Assembly: GCA_034190875.2 (NCBI GenBank)
Contig: CM067344.1
Coordinates: 70,799,809-70,863,808, forward strand
From: Urechis unicinctus
Taxonomy: Eukaryota; Annelida; Polychaeta; Xenopneusta; Urechidae
DNA length: 64,000 nucleotides
Direction of reading: 5' to 3'
The position numbers were made by a program, and so were the translations under genes. The notes beneath the pieces were generated by a model. The model was not told the DNA's origin. It was given only the letters and a program-made list of their open reading frames with translations, and made no database searches. Below, piece by piece: positions 1 to 23,540 of this stretch (its first letter is position 1; each line of letters opens with the position of its first letter).

Positions 1-6800
<6,800 letters not shown>

Positions 6801-6845
6801 AAATCCTAATAACAATATATATATATAAATAATATAAATCCTAAT

Positions 6846-6919
<74 letters not shown>

Positions 6920-7240
6920 CTCTATATATATATATATTTATATATATATATATATATATTTACATATATATGTATATATATACATATATATATGTATTTA
7001 TATATAAATATATTTAATATGTATATATATACATATATATTTATGTATATATGTATGTTTGTATGCTTAAATTTGTATATATATATACAAATATAAACAT
7101 ATATATATATATATCTATATAAATATATATATATTTAAATATTAATGTACATATATATACACTTTTACATATTTATATATAGATGAATATAAACATGTAT
7201 GAAATTATATATATACAATGTATATATATAGATAGCCAGT
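6801..7240. repeat. AT-rich microsatellite with a 35-bp duplicated leader
   Basis: The array opens with two copies of a 35-bp unit starting AAATCCTAATAACAATATAT (6801 and 6836), then runs into long (AT)n that decays into TATATATAAATA, TATATGTATA and TATATACA variants up to about 7240. The leader duplication indicates slippage or unequal exchange at the array edge. Confidence 0.9.
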
Positions 7241-8240
7241 GCCATCGAACGGGCTGTAGGTCTGTTGATGTACTCATAGTCTGATCGTATGACCATGACT
7301 CGTGACCCTATGCAAAATTCCAGTGTCATAACCAATATTTGCCCTGGGGTCAAAGTCATCCGATCGGACTGCCTGATATCTGCTCCGAATTGGATGATTA
7401 ACCAAGCCAAGGGACAGAGAACACCATGCAAAAGTTTTACACACTAATACTGGAAAAATATATCGAGCCATTAAAGGAATTAATGTTACTTTTGTGTTGT
7501 ATTACCATTTCATGCACAGTTGTTTATTTAAAGTTTTGACAAACGTGCATATGTACTAAATGTATTATTTACAGGCACAGAAGGCGGGAAATTCCTTATC
7601 ACTGTTGACATAATACAAAAGGAAGATATCGAGTTTGGACACAATGCACTCCTCGCGCAAAATCAGGGAAGGGGGGGGGGCGATGAAGGGGGCTGGGGGG
7701 GGGGGGGGTTGGCAGAGATAAATGACACAGAGGAGCCTACTCTGAAACGACACAATGAATGAGTCCACAGCTTAGGAGAATAATTAAAAGCATGTTCGGT
7801 TCCTGGGCTCACTTTTTGTTTTGGACCTCAGGGCCCAGGTTCATTAATGGCTAATGTCAATAATTTTATCAACTGAGGTTTATCCATATTTGCATGCCGC
7901 CATGTATCATTCAGACATAATTTCGACTCTTAGTCCACCCGATGATAGTACTTGTACCACACATACTATCATTGCAGTTAATTAGCATTTTCTGCTTATT
8001 GATAAATACTACCGAATATTATGTTAGGAGTCATACTTGGGGCTATAAAGCAGCTAATCACACATCATATATGCTGATAACGAAAGCGTTGTCAGCTATA
8101 TATAATATAGTACTTGCTCAAGCCTGCTTACCTTATACTACAGTAGGTAATGTAGTGCGTTTTGTTTGCTGTGGGTGATCCTCTTCTTGCTTTTGAGTCT
8201 GTATTCTACTCTCGCTCGTCTACTCGGCTTGGCGGGAAGG
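7241..8240. other. Anonymous DNA containing a G-rich block
   Basis: No recognisable gene. The minus-strand frames of 65 to 88 codons near 7165-7471 overlap one another in different frames and end in AT repeat. The notable content is the G-run cluster at 7671-7708, annotated separately. Confidence 0.5.
7671..7708 (+). other. Clustered G runs, G-quadruplex candidate
   Basis: Within 38 bp the plus strand carries runs of 10 G (7671-7680), 5 G (7688-7692) and 14 G (7695-7708). Four or more G-triplets with short loops can be drawn, so a G-quadruplex on the plus strand is plausible. In this AT-rich surrounding the block stands out. It could also be homopolymer expansion without function. Confidence 0.7.
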
Positions 8241-9112
<872 letters not shown>

Positions 9113-9990
9113 CAAATATGCGAAACATGGTCAACCAAAGAAGGCTTGCTTTTTCTTATTTTCGTCAAAGCAATAAGGCACCAAGCTTTGATTGGTGTTT
9201 TAAATTCTAAATTTGCCGAATGTAATAACTGTCCTTATTTGAATTTAAAATAGAATCTTGTGCAAATAGATAAATGTACCATTAAATACAACCGACTTGC
9301 TGTAAAATTGGCAGTTACAAGCTAAAGAATCTGTCGCTGCCGGATTATTGTAGGCTGTTGTTAATAAATCGCCCATAAATGAATCCCAACAGATGGATTC
9401 CAAACTTATTCCATATTGCAATGCGGTTAAATGCACGACGTATTGACCGATTGGATATCCAATTGTACCTCGCTAATTGCACGAATTTTCAATATGTTCT
9501 AAGCTGACGGCACATTAGCATATGTTTTTGAACCAAATACGCAATGCAGCGTTACAAATTAAATATCACTGGTACATTATTGGCATCGTTTATTATGTGA
9601 CAGGGAATTGCAAAATTCAAGAACTTTTCAATACCCTTCTGAACGCCAAGCAATTTTAGTTCTCTGTTTATTTTCTTGAAATTGGTGAATATTACCGGTT
9701 CCTCTCCAAATATTGCCATCAGGTAATACGAAGACTTAATATAATAAGCACTAAAGGCCGATGGTTAAATCTTTAACCATTTTCAAAGTACCAGTACGAG
9801 GATACGAATTATTTAACGAAAAATGGAATGCTTTCGATTTAATATTTATCAGGGCATATTTATATTGGAGAGGGTGGAAGTGAAGAAAGTTTTAAGTTAA
9901 ATATAATTATTTAACTTGAACACACACACACAAATATACCGTACTGCATAATTGAGAGCCTACAGGCATAGGTAAAATGATCTACCTAGC
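9113..9990. other. Anonymous DNA between two AT arrays
   Basis: Unique sequence with no domain-bearing open frame. The longest non-repeat frame is 63 codons on the minus strand (9436-9245). A short (CA) tract lies at about 9920-9932. Confidence 0.55.
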
Positions 9991-10251
<261 letters not shown>

Positions 10252-10427
10252 TTGCGGACGGCCTTTAATGGACCCGAACTTATATACCTGGAATAAAAAG
10301 TAACTAGACGATTTTTATTTGCATTAAACTTTTTCATTATATCTATTAAAATATGCCGAATAAATAATTAATAATTAATTATGGCTATATTGGTCTATGA
10401 AATTTGTTCCACGAATACTTGTAATCG

Positions 10428-10430
<3 letters not shown>

Positions 10431-10507
<77 letters not shown>

Positions 10508-10681
10508 TAGAGAGATATATATATATATATAGAGATAGATATAGAGAGATATAGATATCTCTATCTATATATATATATCTATATATCTATATATATAGAG
10601 ATATATCTCTTATATATATATATATATAGATACATATAGATCTATAGAGTATTTTATTTATATATATATACATATATATAC

Positions 10682-10751
<70 letters not shown>

Positions 10752-10771
10752 ATATATGTATATATATATGA

Positions 10772-10826
<55 letters not shown>

Positions 10827-10848
10827 AATATACATATATTTATATATA
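10431..10848. repeat. (AT)n array with GATA/GAGA interruptions
   Basis: About 420 bp. A pure AT core (10431-10500) passes into TATAGAGATAGAGAGATA variants and then back to AT repeats with TATATG and TTTATA units. Confidence 0.96.
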
Positions 10849-12150
10849 GTGTGCGTGTAGCGTTTATGTGAGTGTATGTTTGTGTGTATTTATGTATGTT
10901 TGTATGCATTCGTTGTTGTCATTTTTTTAAGGAACAAGGAAGACATTATCAGCCCCGCTTGAAAGGTTTGTTCTCGCAATCTTCGCAATCATATCTATGA
11001 CTTCACACCGGCTTTGTATCTTTTGTTTGGTAAAACGGGAAAGGTAATCAAATGAGGTATGCAATTAGGGTGGTGTTAGACTTTCAATTTGGCAACAAAG
11101 CTCCACGATAGGTTTTGGTGTGATGAGATGACAGCCAATTTCTGGTTGTCGGTGTTTGAAATAAGGTAAATTAAGCTAAGATGAACTCCAGATTGACCTG
11201 GAATTGCTACATGTCCAATCGTTATAAAGAATGAAAGTAAGTTGCAGGAACCATGTTGCTGAGTAATCAGACCAGTATGGGGCATGATTTACTCTTCTGA
11301 TTAATTGCCATTAGTTCACAACTATTTGATGCGTCGATCCTGTTTTGGAAGATTTTAGTTGCATATGAAATAGTGTACCCTGTCTGCAGGTTAAAATATA
11401 GAAATATAATGAAGCATATATATCACTCGATGATTCACTTCAGGATCATGCGGCATATTGTCGTCTTAATTATGCGTTTATTGCGCATCTTTTTTTCTAA
11501 TGTGCCCGCCTTTGGCTGGTCTGGTCTGGTAATGTTAATGTCAGGAATAAATTTAAACCAAGTGCTTTTCACTTTTCACGTGCGGGTGATACGCTTATCC
11601 TGACGCAACTTGAAGCGAATGGACGGCTTTGTTCACGATTTACTAATAAGTTCGCTCAGCGGAAAGAATCTTTTTGAACTATTGCGGCTGATTTGGAGAG
11701 AGTGGATAAAGAGCATTCGCCTATTTCTCATTTGACCAAGTAAATGTAATGTCGAAATATAGCCGTAGTGCGTTGAAAAGTCTGTGGTGGTGATAACGAC
11801 AAAGTTGAATACATGTACAGGGCGTGACAATATTGCCGTTCTCATGTCGTTGTTGGATGCATTCCGTGACAGTTGTTAACTTTATTGGCTTATCGTACGA
11901 ACCATTAATCGCACAACTTGAGAGGACGACAAACAAGTCAATAAACTGTAGCAATTTCTACTTTATCAGCTGTCTGCTGAAATCATTATTTTACACCAGC
12001 AGCACGGACTAGCTATTTTTGCATTGGCGCGCCTGACAGGTGCTCGGAATAATGAATATAAACACATAGAGAAGTGCTTATTATAAAACATTCTTTCCAG
12101 CTAATGTTTGACACATAATAAAAATCAATGGCCACTCTCGATTGGGGGGG

Positions 12151-12152
<2 letters not shown>
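10849..12152. other. Anonymous DNA, no gene seen
   Basis: Unique sequence. Open frames of 60 to 77 codons lie on both strands between 11076 and 12012, overlap each other and have no recognisable motif. The block ends with a G7 run directly before the next AT array. Confidence 0.55.
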
Positions 12153-12197
<45 letters not shown>

Positions 12198-12289
12198 TAG
12201 ATATATAGATATATATATATAGAGATATAGAGATATATATATATATATATATATAGATATATAGAGATATATATCTATATATATATATA

Positions 12290-12360
<71 letters not shown>

Positions 12361-12509
12361 GTAAGTATATATCTATATATAGATACATATATGTAAATAT
12401 ATATATTTATATATATATATATTATAGATATGCATATATGTATACATATATATATATATATATATATTTATATATTATATAATATATATTTATATATATA
12501 TATATATGG

Positions 12510-12545
<36 letters not shown>

Positions 12546-12711
12546 GTATTGATATATATATATAGTTTATATATATATATGTGTATATATACGTACGTAT
12601 ATGTCCAAATATAAATGCATATATCTTCATATATATCCATATATATATATCTATATATGCATATATTTATATATAATATGTACAAACATATATATTTATA
12701 TATATGATATT

Positions 12712-12790
<79 letters not shown>

Positions 12791-12877
12791 TTATATATAT
12801 ATATATATATATACATACATATATATGTATATTTAGATATATTTATATATGTATGAATATATAGTTATATATATATC

Positions 12878-12921
<44 letters not shown>

Positions 12922-12942
12922 AATCTATATATATATAAATAC

Positions 12943-12973
<31 letters not shown>

Positions 12974-13420
12974 TATGTATACACATATATATATTTATAT
13001 TTAAATGTTAATATATATGTGTTATTATATGTATATATATATATATATATATTTTATATATATATGTATATATATATGTATCTATATATGTATATATATG
13101 TATATATATATTTAAGTATATATATATATATATACATATATTTATATTTATATATATATAAATATGTATATATATATGTAGGTATAGACATATATATAGG
13201 TATATATATACGTATATATATATAGGTATAGATATATTTATAGGTATATATATATGTATATATCCAAATATATATGCATACATCTGCATATATATCCATA
13301 TATATATATATCTATATATGTATATATTTATATATGAATATATATATGTAAATGTATACCAATATTTGTATCTATATATATATATATATGTTCGTATATA
13401 TATGTATCTATGTATGTATG

Positions 13421-13451
<31 letters not shown>

Positions 13452-13530
13452 TATATATATACAAACATATATATATATTTATATATATATATAAATATAT
13501 TTATACATATTTATATATATATAAATATAT
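12153..13530. repeat. Largest compound AT microsatellite cluster
   Basis: About 1.4 kb of AT repeats with many interruptions (TAGATA, TATATG, TTTATA, TACATA, TAGGTA). Several stretches are self-complementary and could form cruciforms. No unique coding sequence lies inside; long Tyr/Ile frames on both strands are artefacts of the repeat. Confidence 0.97.
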
Positions 13531-14391
13531 ACACGCATTTATTTTTTTGCTTTCACTTTTTTATCGAGGTTATTTATCATTAAGACGATACTTATGTTAT
13601 GCATGTCGTTTGGCCTGTGTATCTACGTTTTAGGGAGACAAATTCCCTATTAGTGAAGCTATACCAGTTATTAATCCTATTGAATTCTATAATGCATAAA
13701 CTTCCTATGTTCCTGTAAAAGACAGCCCGCATTACGAACGGCAAATGTGGATTTCCCAATAATAATTTTTGGAATTGACGTGACGTCAGTTGCATCAAAC
13801 TGTCTGCCGAAGTTAGTAATACTTAATGTATGAATTGTCCAAGTGCAATTCCTCTATTCGAAAATCAGAATCAACGTTTGGAATGACCAGTCATCTGGGA
13901 GCCATTCATATACAGTTTTATCTCGCATCTTCTAACCACTAACAGTCATTTTTTTACAGATTGTGCGACAGGAGAGTGATTTATAATCCACGAACGTTCT
14001 TGAGGGCTCGAGATTGCAAAATTTCTATAAACTGTCAAATTATCGTTAGATTAGCACCTTTGCGCGTATTTACGTCGCTGCAATGAGGGCATATTTACCG
14101 AAAACTTGCAAATAACATACTTCTAGGGTAAGACAAGATGTCTTCAAATAATTTATGCATGTTAGTTGGGTCGTTCCTGCCTCATGTATTAACTTCTCGC
14201 TTGAACATACGTATTAATATTCGCAAAGAGGGCTTACGACACGGTTTGAGCAACGATGGCCCTTGGTGCCGCTGGCTGCGCAATACAATCACCCTTATCT
14301 TTCTTCATCGCAATATTTCGCTAATGTTGGGATCGAAATAGAACTAATCTTTTGTTCAGGTCATCTCACCTTCGTCTCGAATGACTAGTAG
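13531..14391. other. Anonymous DNA, no gene seen
   Basis: About 860 bp of unique sequence between AT arrays. The longest non-repeat frames are 67 to 68 codons (minus 13798-13592, plus 14138-14341), without recognisable domains. Confidence 0.55.
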
Positions 14392-14408
14392 AATATATAT
14401 ATCTATAC

Positions 14409-14463
<55 letters not shown>

Positions 14464-14464
14464 G

Positions 14465-14552
<88 letters not shown>
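14392..14552. repeat. (AT)n microsatellite with a TCTC interruption
   Basis: About 160 bp of AT repeats split by TGTCTCTCTC near 14462-14472. Confidence 0.97.
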
Positions 14553-16118
<1,566 letters not shown>

Positions 16119-16201
16119 TGCGTAATCAATGTACCTACATAAAACAAATGTTACACATCAATCTAAACGGCAGTACAACATTCAATGGGAAAAAAACCCT
16201 G

Positions 16202-17752
16202 TTACGATACTAAAATATCTCGTATTATCAAATCAATCATTTGATCGTCGAATCCATCAATCAGAATTTCATTGTTTTTAACACAATAAAATGTATTTAA
16301 AGTACAGACCAATGCCTTTCGTTCATTTGTTAACAACTCTTCCTTAATAATTTGCTTGATATTGAACGCCACATCATTATATACATTAATGTTGTATATG
16401 TGTCTGGGATAAGCAATATTTCGTCCCAAAGGTGAAGGGGGATTAGAGCAAGGATGTTTGATCACACACTGAACTACTGCATTTTTACTCGGATTCATTT
16501 GGACGATCATTTTTAATGTTTGTATGCATAAAGAAACGCTAATGTGTAGTTGGCCCCTATTTGGCCCCAGTTATCAAGTATGCGAAGAGATTGAGATATT
16601 TTTAACATATTATTCAATGCAATGAGACTTGGACTGAGTAAGGTAATGCCATTGGCATAACCAAACGCACCTACATATCCGTTGCCTATATGACAGCGTG
16701 GTCCAGAGTTTGTTTAGCCTCTGGATCAACTCATCAATGCAAACAGTGAATAATATTGGTGATATAACACCACCTTGTTTAACACCGTTTAACATCGCTA
16801 TTTCTTAGCGTAGAATGTCTCTTTTTGAAGCCAAATTGAAAAAGAAACGTACAAAAATTGTTTTAAAATTATCATATCTAAAGCTTTACGAATCGTGCTA
16901 CATAATGAGATTCCCCTGTTATCATCACTACAACTTAATGATCATCTCACATCTTTTGGTTTTGAAACAATCGTTGAATTCAATTAATTATCAGCAGTAT
17001 GGCCACGTGAAAGCATAGCAATAAATAGTTTACATAACGGTCCCGTTAATCAAATGGTTGGAAAAAATCGCTTTCTTCAAATCACGCAATTCATTTTCGT
17101 TTGTGGGAACACTTCTGAATAACGCTGAGTATTTATGTTTGCAATAGGTTCTGGTCCATTTTTAATATCTACCCCAGCAGGTCCAACCTTATAGTTTGGA
17201 TTGACCTTTTTTAGTTCACGCTTTAAGTCTGTATTACAACATGCGTTTTCAGCAAGTTTTGCATTCTTTATATCAACAGAAGTACAGCTAATTAAATTGA
17301 CAACAGACTCAATTACATTAATAACCTCTTCATATACGTTCGTTACTTTGTTTCTTGAATAATTATCACAAAGCATATATACGCAAATCAAAAGCACACT
17401 CCCCAAAGAAGAATCATTAACCATAATGCCACATACGCGCCTGTGAGATATTTCTAACTGTGACACATACTTAGAAAGAGACTTTCGGTATGAATCTGCG
17501 GTCCCACCATTGAGACGCCCTACTGTAATGTCGGATGTTTAGTCCATACCAAATTTTGACAAATTGATAATCCTTGTGTACATTATTTAACTCTGATATA
17601 TATTTTCTTTCAATCACCAAGCTTCTTGTAAACACATTATATCACACCTGTAGCGGTTAAAAAAATCTCTTACAAAGAGAGATACCTCTTTATCCCTTCC
17701 ATATTCACAGAGCATATATCAAAACCATTGTTGCTTGGACTAATATCCATGA
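16202..17752 (-). mobile_element. Dead LINE retrotransposon: endonuclease plus reverse transcriptase
   Basis: Read on the minus strand, the 5' part (about 17,740-17,080) encodes an exonuclease-endonuclease-phosphatase-type endonuclease: an ICSVNMEG start, a DIMCLQEAW block with the expected metal-binding Glu, then RRVCGIMVNDSS and LLICVYM. The reverse transcriptase follows: NGVKQGGVISPILF (16795-16740), then the catalytic box region GYVGAFGYANGITLLSPS near 16640, where the usual Asp-Asp pair is replaced by Asn-Gly. A C-terminal frame of 102 codons (16510-16202) is still open. Frames change and stops occur throughout (for example near 17,540 and 16,620), so the protein cannot be made. LINEs copy RNA into DNA at a nick; this copy can no longer do so. 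The exact clade is not decided from sequence alone. Confidence 0.85.
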
Positions 17753-19561
17753 GTGCAGCTAAGAGAAAGTACCTATTTCGTGTGTTTTTTCCAATACCGC
17801 CTGCATCCATGTCATACCGCCCTTTCTTCTTCAGTTAGCGCTGTTGATGCGGTTGCAGGTGGAACTCCTCTTTGTCATGAGAGGTGGTCAAAGAGGGTAT
17901 GGCAGTCTGGCGCGCCATTATTCAAAAGGGGAGTGGAAGGAGGTGATTGCTACGAGGCAATGTGCGTTACATGATGTGTTGGTTTCTGTGTTGCAACAGC
18001 GGCTGAATACAGCGGCTTTTGGGCGAGGGGTGCCATTTGGGCTTCCAGCTTGTAAAGTCTTTCATTTATCGCAACAGCGGCGCATCCCTCGGGAATGCTG
18101 CGTGGTTGCTTGTTTAAGTTGATTGCCACAAATAAAACCGTTTTGAAAGGCAAATTATACCAAAGCGTCACGCAATATTTGATTTTACCGACAATTAAGC
18201 TAATCGACATCTGCCTATCGTTAACTGGGTTACTATGTACTATGACGAATTATCTGAGTCGTGCAACGATGAAAACTGCATGCATGTGAGTTTATGTTGG
18301 AATATATACATATATATCAGTTTATGCATTGCTGTAGATAATGCTCATGCTTGCACTGCGATGAAACAATAAAGGTGATATCAGTGAAAGTGCCTTGCTC
18401 AACATCACATTATCATAAAAGCTCACCGAATGGGGAGCAAATTTCGTTCTGAACAAAATAATATGCACTTGCTACGTGGTCAAAAGTGCCTATTTTCTTC
18501 TAACCCACTGTGATGGCCAAACGAGTTTGGTAAAAAAAACAGCCATAGCTGGCGCGAGGCTTTTAGTGTAAGCTCCCTTAGGACCAATCGTTTTCGGGGA
18601 AGTGACGTCAGCTAGATTACTGTATCTTGAATAAATGGATGAATATATCAACAGCCGAGGGACCGATCAGGTGTTAATGTTGCATCACCCTTTTGAATGG
18701 AATATGCTGTCATACAGTATGCGTTGTCTGGAATAGTTAACCAACGGCTTAAACATACACGAGTGCAGGTAGGTATTTGCCAACATCATGTGAAGTATCA
18801 TATCGGTATCGTATATGACAGAAGCAAACACCCGTCATTTATATCCTTTTAACATACAATTAATCCGTTTAGGGAATCGCGATGTCGATGGTTTTACAAG
18901 ACTTTAGTATTGCGGCGTGGAAAGTACGAGCACTGATAACTGCGGAACATGATGACTCCACCCAAAAAATCGTCAAAACGTATTGCGACTTAACACACGC
19001 ATATGCTTTATTGTGCCGTGAAAGTACATGGTGAAGCACGTAGTTACCTTGAAATACGAAGAAATGATTCGTTTCACACACCAATTGCATAGGCTCTGTA
19101 ATTGCATCAGCTGCTGGGGATGTTCCCTTTCAAATTTAATTTTGGCTCCATGTGATAAGCAAGAAATTCGGGGATGACTTGTAGATCAATAGTCTTTTGT
19201 GTAAATCATTTTGACACGCTGTTAACCCATTGGTTCATTGGTACGTCTAATTGCTTTGCGCCACGTTACTCCGCTGCTAACATGTGTATGCGGCGCTCTA
19301 GACCAAGAATCTCAGGACCTCGTAGCCCAAGACCTAGAGCTTCAACGGACAAGGCCTATTAGTTTAGTTTTTGATTGCAGCCACGGTTGTTTTAAATATC
19401 CATGCTCTACAATAAACTTCGCATTTACTCTAATAGCTACGTATGACAAGTGATATACCAGACGTGTCCGTTACATCCCGTAAACGCAGAAAAAGATGGG
19501 AAGGACACAGGATGCAGCAATATGGATTCACTCACTGCTTGGCAGACACCTTACTCACATC

Positions 19562-19623
19562 CAACGACACAATTCTCGCCCATATTCATTTGCAACGACA
19601 CAATTCTCGCCCATATTCATTTG
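19562..19623. repeat. 31-bp tandem duplication, two perfect copies
   Basis: A 31-bp unit starting CAACGACACAATTCTCGCCC is present twice, at 19562-19592 and 19593-19623, without mismatch. It is a recent local duplication in otherwise unique sequence. Confidence 0.95.
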
Positions 19624-22020
19624 CTATGAACTTATAAGTAAGTACAAGCTGTCTGGCCTATAACTGTTGAATAGCTTTGCAATATGAATGTCTTCTGCTC
19701 GGATGATCTGAAAATATATGAAAGGTGATCATGGGTGTGTTCCCGACTTCGTGACTTCTGTATTATAGGAGGTTTAATATACAGGGCTCTGTCTCAGGTC
19801 GATTACTCCAGGCTTCTGATGTTTCTTAAATAAGTTGACACATGTTGTGTCGCTGCGTCAGAGCATACTAGATAAGGGCGTTGATTCTCTAATGCTCCTC
19901 GCTCGAGCTACGAATATAACAATATATTAAATAATTGCGCAAAGATCGGAAGATTAGGACGAATGGAAATATTATTCTTGGAAGTACGGCTGACATAAGT
20001 ACGCACGGCAATATGGTTTGCCTCCGAGCGATCTACAATAATAATGTGCCATTCACAAACAAAATGTAACTCAGATCACAAGAAATATGTACATAGTTCT
20101 AATGACCCGATTGCCATTATATACATGACGTTAGTTTTTTGACAGATGCTCATCTTCACAGCCGTTAAGCCTGAATCCCGTGTATCACATTTGATACTAG
20201 CATTGCTCCTTTTGATCTGGTTACAACAGGGTCAAAACATTGAACGACATTAACCTGGCAGTACTGGGATGTGTATTAAAGGCGAAGACATCACCAAAGA
20301 ACACAGATTGCATAATATATGTTAGACCAACGAATTATCAGCCAATCAACAGAATAAGTGACAGCTGGGAAGCCGAAAGTCAACCATTTTTGTCAAACAG
20401 TGGTAGATCAAACCTAATTGGCGTTTGGATGGTCACTGGTCTGCACTGAATAAGTCACAGTTTAGAAATGGCTTTTGGTTTAAAAAAATACTAGGTTAAA
20501 CTGTTTACATCAGTTTATCTCATCCAACAATCTATTATATTTTCTCCTAGCCTATATATTGCAATCAAAGAGGTGGTGCTAGCATAAAATCGCAATAGTG
20601 TAACGTTTAGTAGATTGACGGAAAGACTATCTCCGGGACCGTCTAAATAAGTGCCTTGTTCACATCATATCGGCCCTACATTTATGTAAATGACGCCATC
20701 CATACACGGTGTTTAATTAGATATTACCATTCGGCGTCATTTAAAACATTGCCGATCAGCAGAGCATACATGACGTGCGAAATAACGATTCCAACTCGTT
20801 TAAATGTATTCGCTCCTTAATCTGGCGTCTCTATTTGTTTTGCTAAGTATTTCAAATGCCTTGTGACCACGCAATCTTGCTGGGTATTCTTTCGGAACCG
20901 TTCCAAAATGATTCTGATTTAACGTTAATGATTTAATAATAATGAAACATTAACGACGTAAATGGATGGACGAGTAATAGGGTGTACCTTGTATTTACAC
21001 GAGGTACCCATGTATGCGATATTTAGCTACTTGCATACGAAGAGGAGAGATTGTAAAAGGCTCTCCTGATACCTGAGTGAATAATTCGATATTATAAAGT
21101 GAGATATGTCATCATATCTATTGGTAAAACCTGCCTGTTAAAATGGTACTACCTTTAGCAACCTGTGTAGTGAGCATATGAGCGGGATGGTCTTACCGCA
21201 AACTAGACAAAACTCACTGTTGCCTATATTGTAAATTTTGTAAGGGATCGATGCGAGTTGGCTGCTTTTCTGACTCCTATCGATCGATTTAACTCATAGA
21301 GAAAACGCCACCTATAGGACTTATTTGGTTGATGCATCATTTGAGATAATGTTGTTGAAATATGTATTTAGAGTTGCGATAATGGGCAAAAAAGTGTACC
21401 AAAAACCTAAATAGCTGCGAGGCAATTCAAAGAGCGCAAACTGCGTCGTTCATTTCCATTGCTTTATGCGATTGGTAAGGCGAAAAAGGCCGCAATATTT
21501 TTCTCTGACATCATGTGCTGACGCCAGTATTTGATGAGTCCTGAATTATAGCAGGTGTCGGCTGAAAGGAGCACCGAGGCACACCGCCTAGTTTATTTTG
21601 GTCACATTTAAACCGAGAGGATACTCGAAATCAATATGGAGCCACTTACATATGACAGGTCATCCGTGTAACAAAGACGATATATATGAACAAGTTCACT
21701 AAGCAAACGAATAATACCAGATTAGCCGAGGATTATTAAAGGGATGTGGACAGAAACTACTAACGATTTCACAAGGCTAAATCGCCAGTTATTGTCAACG
21801 GGCTTGCGAAAAACTCATAAAAACATTTCCTGGTGAGTATAATAGTTAGGAATAGTGTGGTGGTTGAGAGTCACAAAATGTTTCAGTACAACCTCAGTAA
21901 CGGCACACAGTATTGCTGAAAAAGATATCAGACGCTCATCATAATTATTGTTCTTAGTATCGGTCGTCCTTTTCTGTAGGTTTTACATATAACAAATATG
22001 TATGTCTTCCGACTTAACGC

Positions 22021-22054
22021 TTCATTCGAATGCAAAGTTCATTCGAATGCAAAA
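22021..22054. repeat. 17-bp tandem duplication
   Basis: TTCATTCGAATGCAAAG (22021-22037) is followed directly by a copy that differs only in the last base (22038-22054). The unit contains the palindrome ATTCGAAT. Confidence 0.9.
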
Positions 22055-23540
22055 GTATTTGCTTAAATGAGTTCACGTATATTTAACAGTAATAAGAATA
22101 TGGATTCTGCGATTTTCTTCCAGTGTTTTGATCTTATTTGTAATCTCACAGTTTTATTGTGTTCGTTAATGTAGCTTCAAAAGTTCCAAATAATTCACTA
22201 CTATGTTTGTCATTTCTATTCGCCAACTTGGAGTTTAAAGAATGTATAATGCTTTGCAATATTGTTTGTTTTAAATTTGTTATGATTATATTTAGTGCAT
22301 TAGGTAAGCTTTGTTCTATCTCCTTCAGTTATGCTTAGAGTGCTTTGCAGTGTTTTTGCAGTGTAGTCGTCAATTTGTTCCCGCTGCCTATTGAATTAAC
22401 TAGTCTAGCTATGCTCATTAGCGTTTGCATGGCAGTTTGACGCCAGCGGGATCATATATACCACTTTTAGTTATCTTGGTCAATAGCTCACACAAAGCAC
22501 GACTCAGCAGCTGACGAGCATTTTACTTCTATTCTAGCTAACGTACCACCAGAACAAGTGTCTTCTTTATTCCATTAATTCAGTGACACTCGCAAAGCAC
22601 TTTCAAACAAGTTGTGTGAGGCTGTTTGGATGAGCACTAGAGGACCCCTATGAGGATCATGCGCGTCGATAACGCAATGTGTAAGCGTATGCGATTCTAC
22701 ATCAGCGCTATACATATTTATATCAGATCTAGATGTCATGGCCTGGCGCTACTGTGCTCACTTTGCAAAGAGGAGATATAACTACAACGTTGCTGCCCTA
22801 GTGCGCTTTTCAGCATAAAAATAGTTTATTCACGCAGCTGGGCTGTGTTGTAATTTGTTTCTGAGAAAAACCGACTACATATGTTTATATAAGCACAATG
22901 TGCTATTACATTTGAATGATTTCACTAAGGTTTACCGCGGGCGTAAGTTGGTGCATAATGCTCAGATTTACGCATTTTCTTCCAATCTCTGTTTTTGGGC
23001 TAAAATCTTTACACATCTAGAATGCCAATTTAATTGGTGACGAATGCTATGGGTCAGAATATATCGCCATACCCGAGCTCTTGTCCGCTAAAGGTTTTCG
23101 ATGCTGACTGCAACATAATGATTATTGCCACTCTACACTGCATCCATCAACGAAGCAATTTTCTGACAAATCTCGGGAACGCCAACCCCGGCCTCTGCCA
23201 GTCAATGATAAGAAAGCCTATTTGCATACATTGCGTTATCGATGGCATTTGAGAGCAAACAAGAAATCTCTAACGACGGTAGATCCCTGGTGAATATTCA
23301 ATCTGTCTCATGAGATTTTGTTCATCTGCAAGTGCCGACTGCTCAATGGCTTGAAAATAGCAATCAGTAATGACTATTGGGGCACTTTGATGGCCTCAAT
23401 ACACCGAAGAACATGACTGGCCTGCTAGATATGAAGAACAGTAACAGTAATCAATAGTTTCTGCAGCCAAGTGACTGAAGACCTCATTATCAAGCTATCA
23501 AGGTGGAATGAAATATATGATTTGAAATAACATGTGTATC

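Larger units (their letters stand above)
17753..23430. other. Anonymous DNA with a GC-richer patch
   Basis: No recognisable gene over 5.6 kb. The first 400 bp (about 17,820-18,115) is clearly richer in G and C than its surroundings and is open on plus (17844-18122, 92 codons) and minus (18210-17950, 86 codons) strands, without a motif I know; it may be a small unrecognised insertion. The rest is AT-rich with frames under 76 codons. Two short tandem duplications are listed separately. Confidence 0.45.
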
